From QNYZ01 sp964577615 (GTDB lineage Bacteria > Desulfobacterota > Desulfobacteria > Desulfobacterales > QNYZ01): 64,000 bases of DNA. The stretch is from assembly GCA_964577615.1 (NCBI GenBank), contig CAZNZW010000006.1, forward strand, positions 1 through 64,000, given 5' to 3'. Below are positions 42,511 to 50,729 of the stretch, piece by piece (positions within the stretch are counted from its first letter, which is position 1; each line of letters begins with the position of its first letter). Position numbers and translations under genes: made by a program. The notes beneath the pieces were generated by a model. That model was not told where the DNA came from. It saw nothing but the letters and a program-made list of their open reading frames with translations, and searched no databases.

Positions 42511-43773
42511 ATGATTGAAATCAGAACCGAACCGATAGATGACGGCCGCATATCGATTCCCGGATCGAAAAGCTATACCCACCGGGCGCTGGTGGCGGCG
42601 GCATTGTCCAACGGATGCTGCCGGATCGACAACCCCCTGCGCAGCGAGGATACCAGGCTGACCGCAGCAGCACTGCGCAGCTGGGGCATCGGGATCGATT
42701 CCACCGCCGCCGGCTATCTCGTGCGCGGGGTGGGCGGGGCGTTTGCGCCGCGGAGAGAACCGGTTGATCTGAACAATTCCGGTACCTCGATGCGGCTGTT
42801 GATTGCCGCGGCCGTACTGGGGCAGGGGCGGTACGTGCTGACCGGATCGGAACGGATGCGCCAGCGGCCCGTGGGCGATCTCATTAATGCCCTGCGCCAG
42901 GCCGGGGCCGACGTGGTGTCATTGGATAACAACGGCTGTCCGCCCGTGGCGGTCGTTGGCGGGACGTTGCGGGGCGGTCCGGTCCGGATTGACTGCCACC
43001 TCAGCAGCCAGTTCTTGTCGGGCCTGCTCTTTGTGGCGCCTTTTGCGCCGCTGGGCATGGATATCCACGTCAGTGCCGGGCCGGTATCGACGCCCTATAT
43101 CGACATGACCCTGGCCGTGATGGCCGCCTTCGGCATCCGGGTGGCACGGGACGGATACCGGCATTTCCGGGTTGACGGAAAGCAGACATATCGGGCAACG
43201 GATCTTGTTGTAGCGGCAGATGCCTCCAACGCCGGTTATTTCTGGGCCGCCGCGGCCGTGACCGGCCGCAGGATCAAGGTGCCGGGGCTGGGGAAAACCA
43301 CCTGCCAGGGGGATATCGGATTCGTCGACATACTGGCTCAAATGGGCTGCACGGTGGCCCATGAGCCGGATGGCATCGCCGTGGCCGGCGGCGACCTGAC
43401 GGCCGTGGATGTCGACATGTCCTCTATGCCCGATCTGGTGCCAACCCTGGCCGTGGTGGCCGCCTTTGCCCGGGGGCGCACCCGGATCCGCAACGTGTCC
43501 CATCTCAAGGCCAAGGAGAGTGACCGGCTGGCGGCCGTTACCACCGAATTGCGGAAGATGGGTATCCGGGCCGGCAGTGATGCCGATTCCCTGACGGTTA
43601 CCGGCGGACCTGCCCGGGGGGCGGTGATCGATACGTATGATGATCACCGCATTGCCATGAGTTTTGCCGTGGCCGGTCTGAAAATACCGGGGATGAAAAT
43701 CCGCAACGAATCGTGCGTGGCCAAATCATTCCCCGGCTTCTGGGATGTTTTCAACGGGCTTTATCGCCGATGA
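42511..43773 (+). CDS. aroA: 3-phosphoshikimate 1-carboxyvinyltransferase (EPSP synthase)
   Basis: A 420-residue enzyme that joins PEP to shikimate 3-phosphate, the sixth step of chorismate synthesis. Signature features are IPGSKSYTHRALVAAAL (catalytic Lys and Ser), LNNSGTSMRLLIAAAV (the GTxxR substrate loop, here NSGTSMR), LTGSERMRQRPVGDLI, and the C-terminal KESDRLAAVTTELRKMG and DHRIAMSFAVAGL. The TSMR spelling in place of TTMR/TALR is seen in class II-like enzymes. An AGGAGA site precedes the ATG. Its stop overlaps the aroK start as ATGA. Confidence 0.95.
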   Translation: MIEIRTEPIDDGRISIPGSKSYTHRALVAAALSNGCCRIDNPLRSEDTRLTAAALRSWGIGIDSTAAGYLVRGVGGAFAPRREPVDLNNSGTSMRLLIAAAVLGQGRYVLTGSERMRQRPVGDLINALRQAGADVVSLDNNGCPPVAVVGGTLRGGPVRIDCHLSSQFLSGLLFVAPFAPLGMDIHVSAGPVSTPYIDMTLAVMAAFGIRVARDGYRHFRVDGKQTYRATDLVVAADASNAGYFWAAAAVTGRRIKVPGLGKTTCQGDIGFVDILAQMGCTVAHEPDGIAVAGGDLTAVDVDMSSMPDLVPTLAVVAAFARGRTRIRNVSHLKAKESDRLAAVTTELRKMGIRAGSDADSLTVTGGPARGAVIDTYDDHRIAMSFAVAGLKIPGMKIRNESCVAKSFPGFWDVFNGLYRR

Positions 43774-44300
43774 ATATTTATCTGATCGGGTATCGGTGTA
43801 CGGGCAAAACCAGCGTGGGGCGCCGGCTGGCCGAAAAGATCGGCTGGCCGTTTGTTGATACGGACGCCCTTGTTGAACAGCAGGACGGCCGGAAAATCAC
43901 GGCCATCGTCGCTGCGCATGGCTGGCCGGTGTTTCGCCGGATGGAAAGGGAGACGCTTGGCGCCGTCTGCGCCGCTGACCGGCAGGTGGTGGCCACGGGC
44001 GGCGGCATTGTCCTTGAGAGCGTCAATGTCGACCGCATGCGACAGACCGGCCGGATTATCCTGCTGACCGCCGGTCTGGAAACAATCCGGGCGCGGATGG
44101 CGGCGGATGAGGCGACCGCCGGATTACGCCCCCCGCTGACGGCGGATAAAAGTCGATGGGAGGAAATCCGGCAAACCCTGGATCAGCGGATTCCGTTATA
44201 CAAAGCGGCCGGGGATATACGCGTGGCCACCGATTCCCTGGCGGTGGGCGGGGTGGCGGACCGGATCCGCGCCGCTCTTTTCCCGGAGCCGGGCCCGTAA
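43770..44300 (+). CDS. aroK: Shikimate kinase
   Basis: A 176-residue nucleoside-monophosphate-kinase fold that phosphorylates shikimate with ATP. The Walker A segment is IGYRCTGKTSVGRRLAE (Cys-Thr-Gly-Lys-Thr in place of the usual GxGKS/T). DTDALVEQ carries the shikimate-binding Asp, FRRMERETL the Arg-Glu pair, and VATGGGIV the substrate loop. The lid is RPPLTAD. The ATG at 43770 overlaps the aroA stop; an earlier in-frame start lies inside aroA and is rejected. A 141-base spacer without recognisable structure separates it from aroC. Confidence 0.93.
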   Translation: MNIYLIGYRCTGKTSVGRRLAEKIGWPFVDTDALVEQQDGRKITAIVAAHGWPVFRRMERETLGAVCAADRQVVATGGGIVLESVNVDRMRQTGRIILLTAGLETIRARMAADEATAGLRPPLTADKSRWEEIRQTLDQRIPLYKAAGDIRVATDSLAVGGVADRIRAALFPEPGP

Positions 44301-44441
44301 TCTCCGGCGAATTTTCCCGATGGTCCCGCCCGGCGCCGGTATGAACTTCCTCGGAAGTTTCCCTTGCAGTCTTTCGGCCGCCGGGATATGAGATAGCCGT
44401 TCCCGCACCCCTGCCGGCCGGGAAAAAAGAGGTGAATAACG

Positions 44442-45524
44442 ATGTCCAGCTCCTTTGGAACCCTGTTTCGCGTAACCACTTTCGGGGAATCCCATGGCGG
44501 CGGCGTGGGAGCCGTGATCGACGGCTGCCCGCCGAACATGCCCCTGACCGAAACCGACATTCAGCCGCAGCTTGACCGGCGGCGGCCGGGCCAGAGCCAC
44601 CTGACCACCGACCGCAGCGAAGCCGACCGGGTAACGATCCTGTCGGGGGTGGAGAACGGAAAAACCCTGGGCACGCCCCTGGGGCTGGTTGTGGCCAATC
44701 AGGATCACCGGCCCGGTGATTACAGCGTCCTGCGGGATATTCCCCGGCCGTCCCATGCCGATTTTACCTATCAGGAAAAATACGGTATCCGGGCGGCCAG
44801 CGGCGGCGGCCGGGCCAGCGCCCGGGAAACCATCGGCCGGGTGGCGGCCGGCGCCGTGGCCGAAAAATACCTGCGGGATACCTTCGGGGTACGGATTGTG
44901 GGGTGGGTCAGCGCCGTGGGCGGGGTCGAGATTCCGTGGCCGGAGACAGCCGCCATTGAGCGGGACCAGGTTGACGCCAACCCGGTGCGCTGCCCGGATG
45001 CCGCGGCCGCGGAAAAAATGATCGCCCTGATTGAAAAAACAAAAAATAATCTGGATTCGGTGGGCGGGGTTGTCTCCTGCGTCTGCCGCCATGTGCCCGC
45101 GGGCCTGGGCGAGCCGGTTTTTGACAAGCTTGACGCCTGTCTGGCCGGGGCCATGCTGTCGATTCCGGCCACCAAGGGGTTTGAGATCGGTTCCGGCTTT
45201 TCCGGCACCCGCATGGTCGGATCTGCCCACAATGATCCGTTTGTAAAAAAGGGGAACCGGCTGGGAACGGTGACCAATCGCAGCGGCGGCGTTCAGGGGG
45301 GAATCGCCAATGGCGAGCCGATTTCTTTCCGGGTGGCTTTCAAACCGCCGGCCACCATTGGACAGCCTCAAAAGACAGCGGATTTTTCCGGCCGGCAAGT
45401 GATCCTGGCGGCCAAAGGCCGGCATGACCCCTGCGTCGTACCCCGGGCGGTGCCCGTGGTGGAGGCCATGGCGGCGCTGGTACTGGCGGATCTGGCTCTC
45501 AGACAAAACCGAATGACGGCGTAA
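44442..45524 (+). CDS. aroC: Chorismate synthase
   Basis: A 360-residue reduced-FMN-dependent enzyme that converts EPSP to chorismate, the branch point to Phe, Tyr, Trp and folate. Family signatures are FRVTTFGESHGGGVGAVIDGCP at the N-terminus, RRRPGQSHLTTDRSEADRV, FTYQEKYGIRAASGGGRASARETIGRVAAGAVA, and the C-terminal GRHDPCVVPRAVPVVEAMAALVLAD. All conserved His and Arg residues in these segments are in place. It has a GAGGTG ribosome site. Reduced FMN must be supplied by other flavin reductases. Confidence 0.96.
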   Translation: MSSSFGTLFRVTTFGESHGGGVGAVIDGCPPNMPLTETDIQPQLDRRRPGQSHLTTDRSEADRVTILSGVENGKTLGTPLGLVVANQDHRPGDYSVLRDIPRPSHADFTYQEKYGIRAASGGGRASARETIGRVAAGAVAEKYLRDTFGVRIVGWVSAVGGVEIPWPETAAIERDQVDANPVRCPDAAAAEKMIALIEKTKNNLDSVGGVVSCVCRHVPAGLGEPVFDKLDACLAGAMLSIPATKGFEIGSGFSGTRMVGSAHNDPFVKKGNRLGTVTNRSGGVQGGIANGEPISFRVAFKPPATIGQPQKTADFSGRQVILAAKGRHDPCVVPRAVPVVEAMAALVLADLALRQNRMTA

Positions 45525-45598
45525 AAGCGGCACCGGTCGCCGGGGACGCTTGTGCCCCGCCGCCGGCCGCCGGGCCGAAACAGGCGTAGCAGCAGGAT

Positions 45599-46357
45599 AT
45601 GAAGAAAACAACCATCGGTGTGATCGGATTCGGGCGGTTCAGCCAGCTGATGATCCGTTATCTGTCGGATGATTTTGCCGTCACCGTGTACGACCGGCAG
45701 AATCGCACGGGCGCGGTGGCGCGGCTGGGTGGCGTCACCGGCTCCCTGGCCGATGTCTGCCGCCGGGATATTGTTATTCCGGCGGTGCCCATTTCCGTCA
45801 TGCCGGCCATGCTGTCGCAGATGGCTCCCCTGCTAGGACCGGACGCTGTGGTGGCCGATGTCTGCTCCGTTAAAACCGTTCCGGTGCAGTGGATGGTCGA
45901 TCGGCTGCCTGCCGGCGTATCCATTCTGGGCACCCATCCCATGTTCGGCCCTGACAGTGCCGCCGATACCCTCGCCGGGCACAAGGTCGTGCTCTGCCGG
46001 CAGCGGATCGATGGAGACCGGTATGCCGGGATCCGCGATTATCTGGCGGCCCGGGGCCTGGTGGTCATCGAAACGACGCCGGAAATCCACGATCGGCAGA
46101 TTGCCGATTCCCTGGCCCTGACGCACTTTATCGGCCGCTCTCTGGCCGAATACGGCGCCCGGCCCCTTGAGATTGACACGGAAGGATACCGGCGGCTGCT
46201 GCACACGCTGGAAACCGTGACCCACGATACCTGGGAATTGTTCGTCGATATGCATACCTACAATCCGTTTGCCCGGGCGGCGCGGGATCGTTTTCGGGAA
46301 GCGGTGGCGCGGACAACGGCGCAGCTTCAGACGGCCAGCCGGAAAAGGCCGCAATGA
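45599..46357 (+). CDS. tyrA: Prephenate/arogenate dehydrogenase
   Basis: A 252-residue NAD(P)-dependent dehydrogenase for tyrosine synthesis. The N-terminal Rossmann motif is GVIGFGRFSQLMI. DIVIPAVPISVMPAML and VADVCSVKTVPV match TyrA proteins, and GTHPMFGPDSA carries the catalytic His. The C-terminal helical domain has LTHFIGRSLAEYG and ETVTHDTWELFVDMHTYNPFA. There is no chorismate mutase or ACT regulatory domain, so it is the short monofunctional form and may not be feedback-inhibited through an ACT domain. The stop overlaps the next gene as ATGA. Whether it prefers prephenate or arogenate cannot be told. Confidence 0.92.
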   Translation: MKKTTIGVIGFGRFSQLMIRYLSDDFAVTVYDRQNRTGAVARLGGVTGSLADVCRRDIVIPAVPISVMPAMLSQMAPLLGPDAVVADVCSVKTVPVQWMVDRLPAGVSILGTHPMFGPDSAADTLAGHKVVLCRQRIDGDRYAGIRDYLAARGLVVIETTPEIHDRQIADSLALTHFIGRSLAEYGARPLEIDTEGYRRLLHTLETVTHDTWELFVDMHTYNPFARAARDRFREAVARTTAQLQTASRKRPQ

Positions 46358-47361
46358 CAGGCGCCACTGAATCGGCGCTGGTCACCGGCGGCGGCGGGTT
46401 TCTCGGCGCGGCTATTGTGGCCATGCTGGTTGAAGAGGGCGTCCGCGTCCGTACTTTCTGCCGGGGCCGCTATCCAGCCCTGACGGCCCTGGGTGTTGAA
46501 CAGGTCCGGGGAGATCTGCGGGAGGCCCGGGCGGTGGCCGCCGCCTGCGCGGGGATGGATGTGGTGTACCACACCGCGGCCAAGGCCGGCGTCTGGGGCG
46601 ATTTTGACGAATACGCTGCCATCAATGTGACGGGTACCGAACATGTTCTGGCCGCCTGCCGGGCGCACCGCGTAAAGCGGCTGATCTATACGAGCTCCCC
46701 CAGTGTGGTTTTTGACGGCAGGGGGCATGCCGGGATTGATGAATCCGTTCCGTACCCGGCTGTCCAGGCGGCCCCGTATCCGGCCACCAAGGCCCGGGCG
46801 GAACAGGCGGTTGTCCGTGCCGGCCAGAACGATCTGCTGACGGTTTCCCTGCGGCCGCATCTCATCTGGGGGCCGGGAGACAACCATCTGGTTCCTGGAA
46901 TTATCAGGCGGGCCGGCCGGCTCAAGCGCATCGGCGACGGCACGAATATTGTCGATACCGTCTATATCGAAAACGCTGCCCGGGCCCACCTGCTGGCTGC
47001 GGAAAAATTGAAAGAGACCCCGGCCCTGTCGGGCAATGTCTATTTTATCGGCCAGGGCGAGCCGGTGCCCCTGTGGGACATGATCGACCGGATACTGGCG
47101 GCGGCCGGCAAAGGCCCGGTCACCGGCCAGCTGTCACCCCGCACGGCAAAACTGACCGCGGCCTGTCTGGAATGGCTGTACAGATGGCTGCCCCTGCCGG
47201 GTGAGCCGTCCCTGACCCGTTTCATGGCGGCCGAGCTGTCGACCGATCACTGGTTTACCATTGATGCGGCCCGGCGGGATCTGGGATACGAACCGCTTGT
47301 TTCCATCGAGGCGGGGCTGGCCCGTCTGGCCCGGTGGCTGCAGGAAAACCCGGTCTGCTGA
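46354..47361 (+). CDS. NAD-dependent epimerase / 3-beta-HSD-type reductase
   Basis: A 335-residue extended short-chain dehydrogenase. The Rossmann motif is VTGGGGFLGAAIV, VVYHTAAKAGVWG is the second conserved strand, TSSPSVVFDG carries the catalytic Ser, and the YxxxK pair is in PYPATKARAE. The GDGTNIVDTVYIENAARAHLLA block and overall shape are closest to sterol-carboxylate dehydrogenase and OleD-like 2-alkyl-3-oxoalkanoate reductases. The substrate is unknown. It is translationally coupled to tyrA and is the last gene of the aromatic operon, ending one base before a convergent gene, so the operon terminator must lie inside coding sequence. Confidence 0.85.
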   Translation: MTGATESALVTGGGGFLGAAIVAMLVEEGVRVRTFCRGRYPALTALGVEQVRGDLREARAVAAACAGMDVVYHTAAKAGVWGDFDEYAAINVTGTEHVLAACRAHRVKRLIYTSSPSVVFDGRGHAGIDESVPYPAVQAAPYPATKARAEQAVVRAGQNDLLTVSLRPHLIWGPGDNHLVPGIIRRAGRLKRIGDGTNIVDTVYIENAARAHLLAAEKLKETPALSGNVYFIGQGEPVPLWDMIDRILAAAGKGPVTGQLSPRTAKLTAACLEWLYRWLPLPGEPSLTRFMAAELSTDHWFTIDAARRDLGYEPLVSIEAGLARLARWLQENPVC

Positions 47362-47362
47362 A

Positions 47363-48058
47363 CTATTTCTTTCTGTAGCCGGCCGGCAGGGTAAACAGAT
47401 TGCCGGGTATCTGCTTCTTTTCGATCCGGGTGACCGTGGTGGTCATGGCGCCGTTCATCATCGACATGACGGTTTTAAGGGGGAACCCGTTCAGGTCCGT
47501 GATCATGGCGGCAAAATTCATCTGTTTCATCATCGGATTCCGGTTGAACATCTCGGCCGCTTTCCGGCCGATGGCCTTCAGCTCGCTGTAGCCGGGAACC
47601 TGGTCGGAGACCCAGTATTCACTCTGGGTCATCATGATGTGGACTCTGTATTTTCGACAGGGATAACCGGCGACTTCCCCGGTTTCTCCCGTGGGCGTGA
47701 CGCTCACGCCGCCCATCATTTTTTTCAAAACGCCTTTGATGGCTGCCGATTCCTGTGCGTTCATCCGGGGCATGCCCGTGGCGGCCAGATTTATCTGGTG
47801 ATACGTTTTTGTCTGCGGGTCGAGTTGATACATTATCCCGGCATCAAAATCGGTAATGATGATCCGGTCCGACGTCTCGGACCGGGAAGCGTGTTCGGTT
47901 ATGTAATTTTTAATTTCATGGCGGCTGTCGGGCTGGCCGGGGAGGTTTTTAATTATCTGGGTGGATTCGAAATAAACGCCGGCAAAAACACCGGGAGCAG
48001 TGAAGAAAAATGCGATAACCAAAACAGACGTTATCCTGACAGCCTTGCTGATATGCAT
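47363..48058 (-). CDS. Exported DUF4412-type protein
   Basis: A 231-residue secreted protein with a signal peptide (about 1-26, ending FFTAPGVFAG). The body has the layout of DUF4412 proteins: a stretch describing IIITDFDAGIMYQLDPQTKTYHQI, then VAGYPCRKYRVHIMMTQSEYWVS, a Met-rich helix (KAAEMFNRNPMMKQMNF), and LNGFPLKTVM near the end. No catalytic motif is visible and the function is unknown; a periplasmic or outer-membrane-associated role is likely. It is transcribed convergently to the aromatic operon, with one base between the two stops. Confidence 0.75.
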   Translation of the reverse strand: MHISKAVRITSVLVIAFFFTAPGVFAGVYFESTQIIKNLPGQPDSRHEIKNYITEHASRSETSDRIIITDFDAGIMYQLDPQTKTYHQINLAATGMPRMNAQESAAIKGVLKKMMGGVSVTPTGETGEVAGYPCRKYRVHIMMTQSEYWVSDQVPGYSELKAIGRKAAEMFNRNPMMKQMNFAAMITDLNGFPLKTVMSMMNGAMTTTVTRIEKKQIPGNLFTLPAGYRKK

Positions 48059-48264
48059 GGGACCTCCTCTGGTTTGAATGGGATATAGGTGTGACTCGGC
48101 TGACTGGTTACGATAACCATTTATTTTAAAAATGCACGTAAAATTTCAGCTGGCGCGTATGGCCATCCGCCCGGTGATACGACAATCCTGTTGACAGGCC
48201 GGCGCGCAAACTGGCAATAGAAACCGGCAGACAGTTTCCAAAATCAACCTCAGGAGAATCCATC

Positions 48265-49599
48265 ATGACAAACAACCGATGCCCGGAAATCATTACGCCC
48301 CTGCCCGGCCCGGCGGCGCAGGCAGTGCTGGATAAGGACAAACGCTATATCTCTCCATCTTATACCCGGGGGTATCCCCTGGTCATCGACCGGGGCGAGG
48401 GGCTTGTGGTGACCGATGTGGACGGCAACCGGTTTCTCGATTTTACCAGCGGGATCGCTGTCTGTAATTCGGGACATGCCCACCCCAGGGTGGTGGCGGC
48501 CATTATCGATCAGGCGCAGAAATTTCTGCACATGTCCGGAACGGATTTTTACTATGCGGCCCAGTCGGAGCTGGCCGAAATACTGGCCCGCATCTCCCCG
48601 GGTGAACGGGACCGGCGGGTGTTTTACAGCAACTCCGGGGCCGAATCCGTTGAAGCGGCGCTCAAACTGGTGCGCTATCATACCCGGCGGACCCGGGTGA
48701 TTTCGTTTTTTGGCTCGTTTCACGGCCGGACCATGGGCGCACTGTCCCTGTCGGCTTCCAAGGCCATTCACGAAAAAGGGTTTGCCCCCCTGGTACCGGG
48801 GATTACCCATGTGCCGTATGCCTATTGCTACCGGTGTCCTTACCATCTTGACTATCCGACGTGCGATACGTTCTGTGTGGACTGGATCCGCGACGACCTC
48901 TTCAAACGGGCCCTGCCGCCGGAAGAAGTGGCCGCCATTTTTGTCGAACCGATTCAGGGGGAGGGTGGATATGTGGTTCCGCCGAAAAGTTTCCACGAGA
49001 AGATTCGGGCGCTTTGCGATGATTATGGCATTCTTTATGTGGCCGACGAAATTCAGACCGGCATGGGGCGGACCGGGAAGATGTTCGCCTGCGATCATTT
49101 CGGGATCGATCCCGACATTTTCACCATTGCCAAGGGGATCGCTTCCGGCATGCCCCTGGGGGCCATGCTGGCCCGGCATGATATCATGGACTGGGTGCCC
49201 GGGTCCCATGCGTCAACGTTTGGCGGTAATCCCGTCAGCTGCCGGGCGGCACTGGCCACCATCGAACTGCTCGAGGGCGGCCTGGTCGACAATGCAGCGG
49301 CCATGGGCGCGTTTTTCAAAGAAGCCCTGCTTAACCTGGCTGAAACACACCGGCTCATTGGCGATGTCCGGGGGGTTGGCCTGATGGTGGCTGTTGAACT
49401 GGTCACCGATCGTGAAAGAAAAACCAAGGCCGTTGCCGAGCGGGATCGCGTGGTCAAGCGGGCGTTTGAAAAAGGATTGCTGCTGCTGGGCTGCGGCGAA
49501 AACAGCGTCCGGTTTATTCCGGCCCTGACCGTGACGCGGGAAGAGATCGACACGGCCCTGGCGATTCTTGATGATGTTTTAACCGAAATCGAAAAATAA
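48265..49599 (+). CDS. Class III aminotransferase (acetylornithine/4-aminobutyrate type)
   Basis: A 444-residue PLP enzyme. The N-terminal LDKDKRYISPSYTRGYPLVIDRGEG resembles the archaeal-type broad-specificity omega-aminotransferases (annotated as acetylornithine or 4-aminobutyrate aminotransferase family). YSNSGAESVEAALKLVRYHT and GSFHGRTMGALSLSASKAIHEKG bind PLP, VADEIQTGMGRTG carries the Asp contacting the pyridine nitrogen, and the Schiff-base Lys is in FTIAKGIASGMPLGA. A CYRCPYHLDYPTCDTFC insertion has four cysteines, seen in this subgroup. The gene is monocistronic, ended by a strong terminator. The preferred amino donor is not clear. Confidence 0.9.
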   Translation: MTNNRCPEIITPLPGPAAQAVLDKDKRYISPSYTRGYPLVIDRGEGLVVTDVDGNRFLDFTSGIAVCNSGHAHPRVVAAIIDQAQKFLHMSGTDFYYAAQSELAEILARISPGERDRRVFYSNSGAESVEAALKLVRYHTRRTRVISFFGSFHGRTMGALSLSASKAIHEKGFAPLVPGITHVPYAYCYRCPYHLDYPTCDTFCVDWIRDDLFKRALPPEEVAAIFVEPIQGEGGYVVPPKSFHEKIRALCDDYGILYVADEIQTGMGRTGKMFACDHFGIDPDIFTIAKGIASGMPLGAMLARHDIMDWVPGSHASTFGGNPVSCRAALATIELLEGGLVDNAAAMGAFFKEALLNLAETHRLIGDVRGVGLMVAVELVTDRERKTKAVAERDRVVKRAFEKGLLLLGCGENSVRFIPALTVTREEIDTALAILDDVLTEIEK

Positions 49600-49605
49600 T
49601 TGCGG

Positions 49606-49656
49606 GGGCGGATGGCCCATCAGATGAATATCATCCGATGGGCCATCCGCCCTTTT
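49606..49656 (+). terminator. Rho-independent terminator after the aminotransferase
   Basis: GGGCGGATGGCCCATC (49606-49621) pairs perfectly over 16 bases with GATGGGCCATCCGCCC (49637-49652), followed by TTTT. It lies seven bases after the aminotransferase stop. Confidence 0.92.
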
Positions 49657-49771
49657 ATATCCCTTTCCTGCTGACGATCTTCCGGCATTTTTCTGCCCCT
49701 CTCCCGGCCGCTCATGGAATTCCTGGCGATATTACCGACTGGTTCCAGTTGAATCGATCCGTTACAAACAC

Positions 49772-49800
49772 TTGACAACATATTCACCCACATAATAAAT
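49772..49800 (+). promoter_or_regulatory. Candidate promoter of the choline/betaine operon
   Basis: TTGACA (49772-49777), a 17-base spacer and an AT-rich -10 region (ATAAAT, 49795-49800; alternatives one or two bases away). The surrounding sequence is strongly AT-rich, and the DeoR-type gene starts 47 bases downstream. Confidence 0.5.
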
Positions 49801-49846
49801 AAATAATAACAAAAACGAACATCCAGAGCGGTTCATCGAGGACACC

Positions 49847-50620
49847 ATGGCACCCTTATTACCGGCTGAAAGGCAACAGCGGATTCTTGAGATTCTCAAA
49901 CGTGAATTTTCGGTGCGGGGATCGAATTTAAGTGAATTGCTGGGGGTTTCGGAAATGACCATCCGGCGGGATCTCGACGGGCTGGAGCGCCAGGGACTGG
50001 TGGAACGGACCCATGGCGGAGCGGTTTTCCGGCAGGAGCGGGTCGCTGGAAAATTTCATTACCGCAACAGTGCCGGCGTGCATCCCGGCGAGAAACAGGC
50101 CATTGCCAGGCGTGCGGCGGCCCTGATTTCGCCCCACGATACGATTTATATCGGCGAAGGCGTCACGGCTTCGCTGGTGGTGAGATACCTGGAGCCGGGC
50201 ATGCCCCTGACGATCTTTACCAACAATCTGGGCGTGATTGCCGAAATCGGAGAGACCGCGGCCGAGCTGATCCTTCTCGGCGGCGCATACAGCGCCGCGA
50301 CCTATTCCGTTTCCGGACCGCTGACCCTGGAGATGATTGCCCGGGTCAATGCCACCCGGCTTTTTCTCGGGGCGGATGGCCTCAGCCTCGGGGCGGGAAT
50401 CACCACGCCGAATCTGGAAATCGCCGTTATTGAGCGGGGCATGATCCAGCATACCCTGGGCCAGGTCATCGTCCTGGCGGACCACACCAAATTCGGCCTG
50501 ATAGCCGAGATGAAAGTGGCGCCGCTGAAAAGCATCGACATGATGATCACCAGTGGGAAGGTACCGGAAGATTTTCAGAAGGAGCTGGAACGCCTGCAGG
50601 TGAAGGTGATGATCGCGTAA
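49847..50620 (+). CDS. DeoR/GlpR family transcriptional regulator
   Basis: A 257-residue regulator. The N-terminal helix-turn-helix (~6-60) matches the DeoR signature (SNLSELLGVSEMTIRRDLDGLERQGLVERTHGGA). The C-terminal DeoR effector domain (~75-240) has IYIGEGVTASLVVRYL, FTNNLGVIAEIG, LLGGAYSAATYSVSGPLTLEMI and LFLGADGLS, a ribose-isomerase-like fold that normally binds a phosphorylated small molecule. It is the first gene of the choline/betaine gene set. Since a kinase-like protein is encoded in the same operon, the effector could be a phosphorylated amine derivative; this is inference. Confidence 0.9.
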   Translation: MAPLLPAERQQRILEILKREFSVRGSNLSELLGVSEMTIRRDLDGLERQGLVERTHGGAVFRQERVAGKFHYRNSAGVHPGEKQAIARRAAALISPHDTIYIGEGVTASLVVRYLEPGMPLTIFTNNLGVIAEIGETAAELILLGGAYSAATYSVSGPLTLEMIARVNATRLFLGADGLSLGAGITTPNLEIAVIERGMIQHTLGQVIVLADHTKFGLIAEMKVAPLKSIDMMITSGKVPEDFQKELERLQVKVMIA

Positions 50621-50729
50621 AAAATGGTTTAAAAGTGCCGGGCGGGCCATGATTGGTGATGCCGGGGCGATTATTTGCGATAATAATAGTGTCACTAAGG
50701 GCATGACCAAATTTAAAGGAGAAAAGAAG

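Noticed and set aside
40795..42582. 595-codon minus-strand frame across the aromatic operon and a gap
   Set aside because: It runs through the N-run and opposite three recognisable genes. Its composition is that of a shadow frame.
47261..48088. 275-codon plus-strand frame opposite the DUF4412-type gene
   Set aside because: The minus-strand protein has a signal peptide and family features. The plus frame overlaps the end of the reductase gene and has low-complexity composition.
48191..48220. Promoter of the class III aminotransferase
   Set aside because: A consensus TTGACA is present, but no acceptable -10 lies at 16-18 bases.
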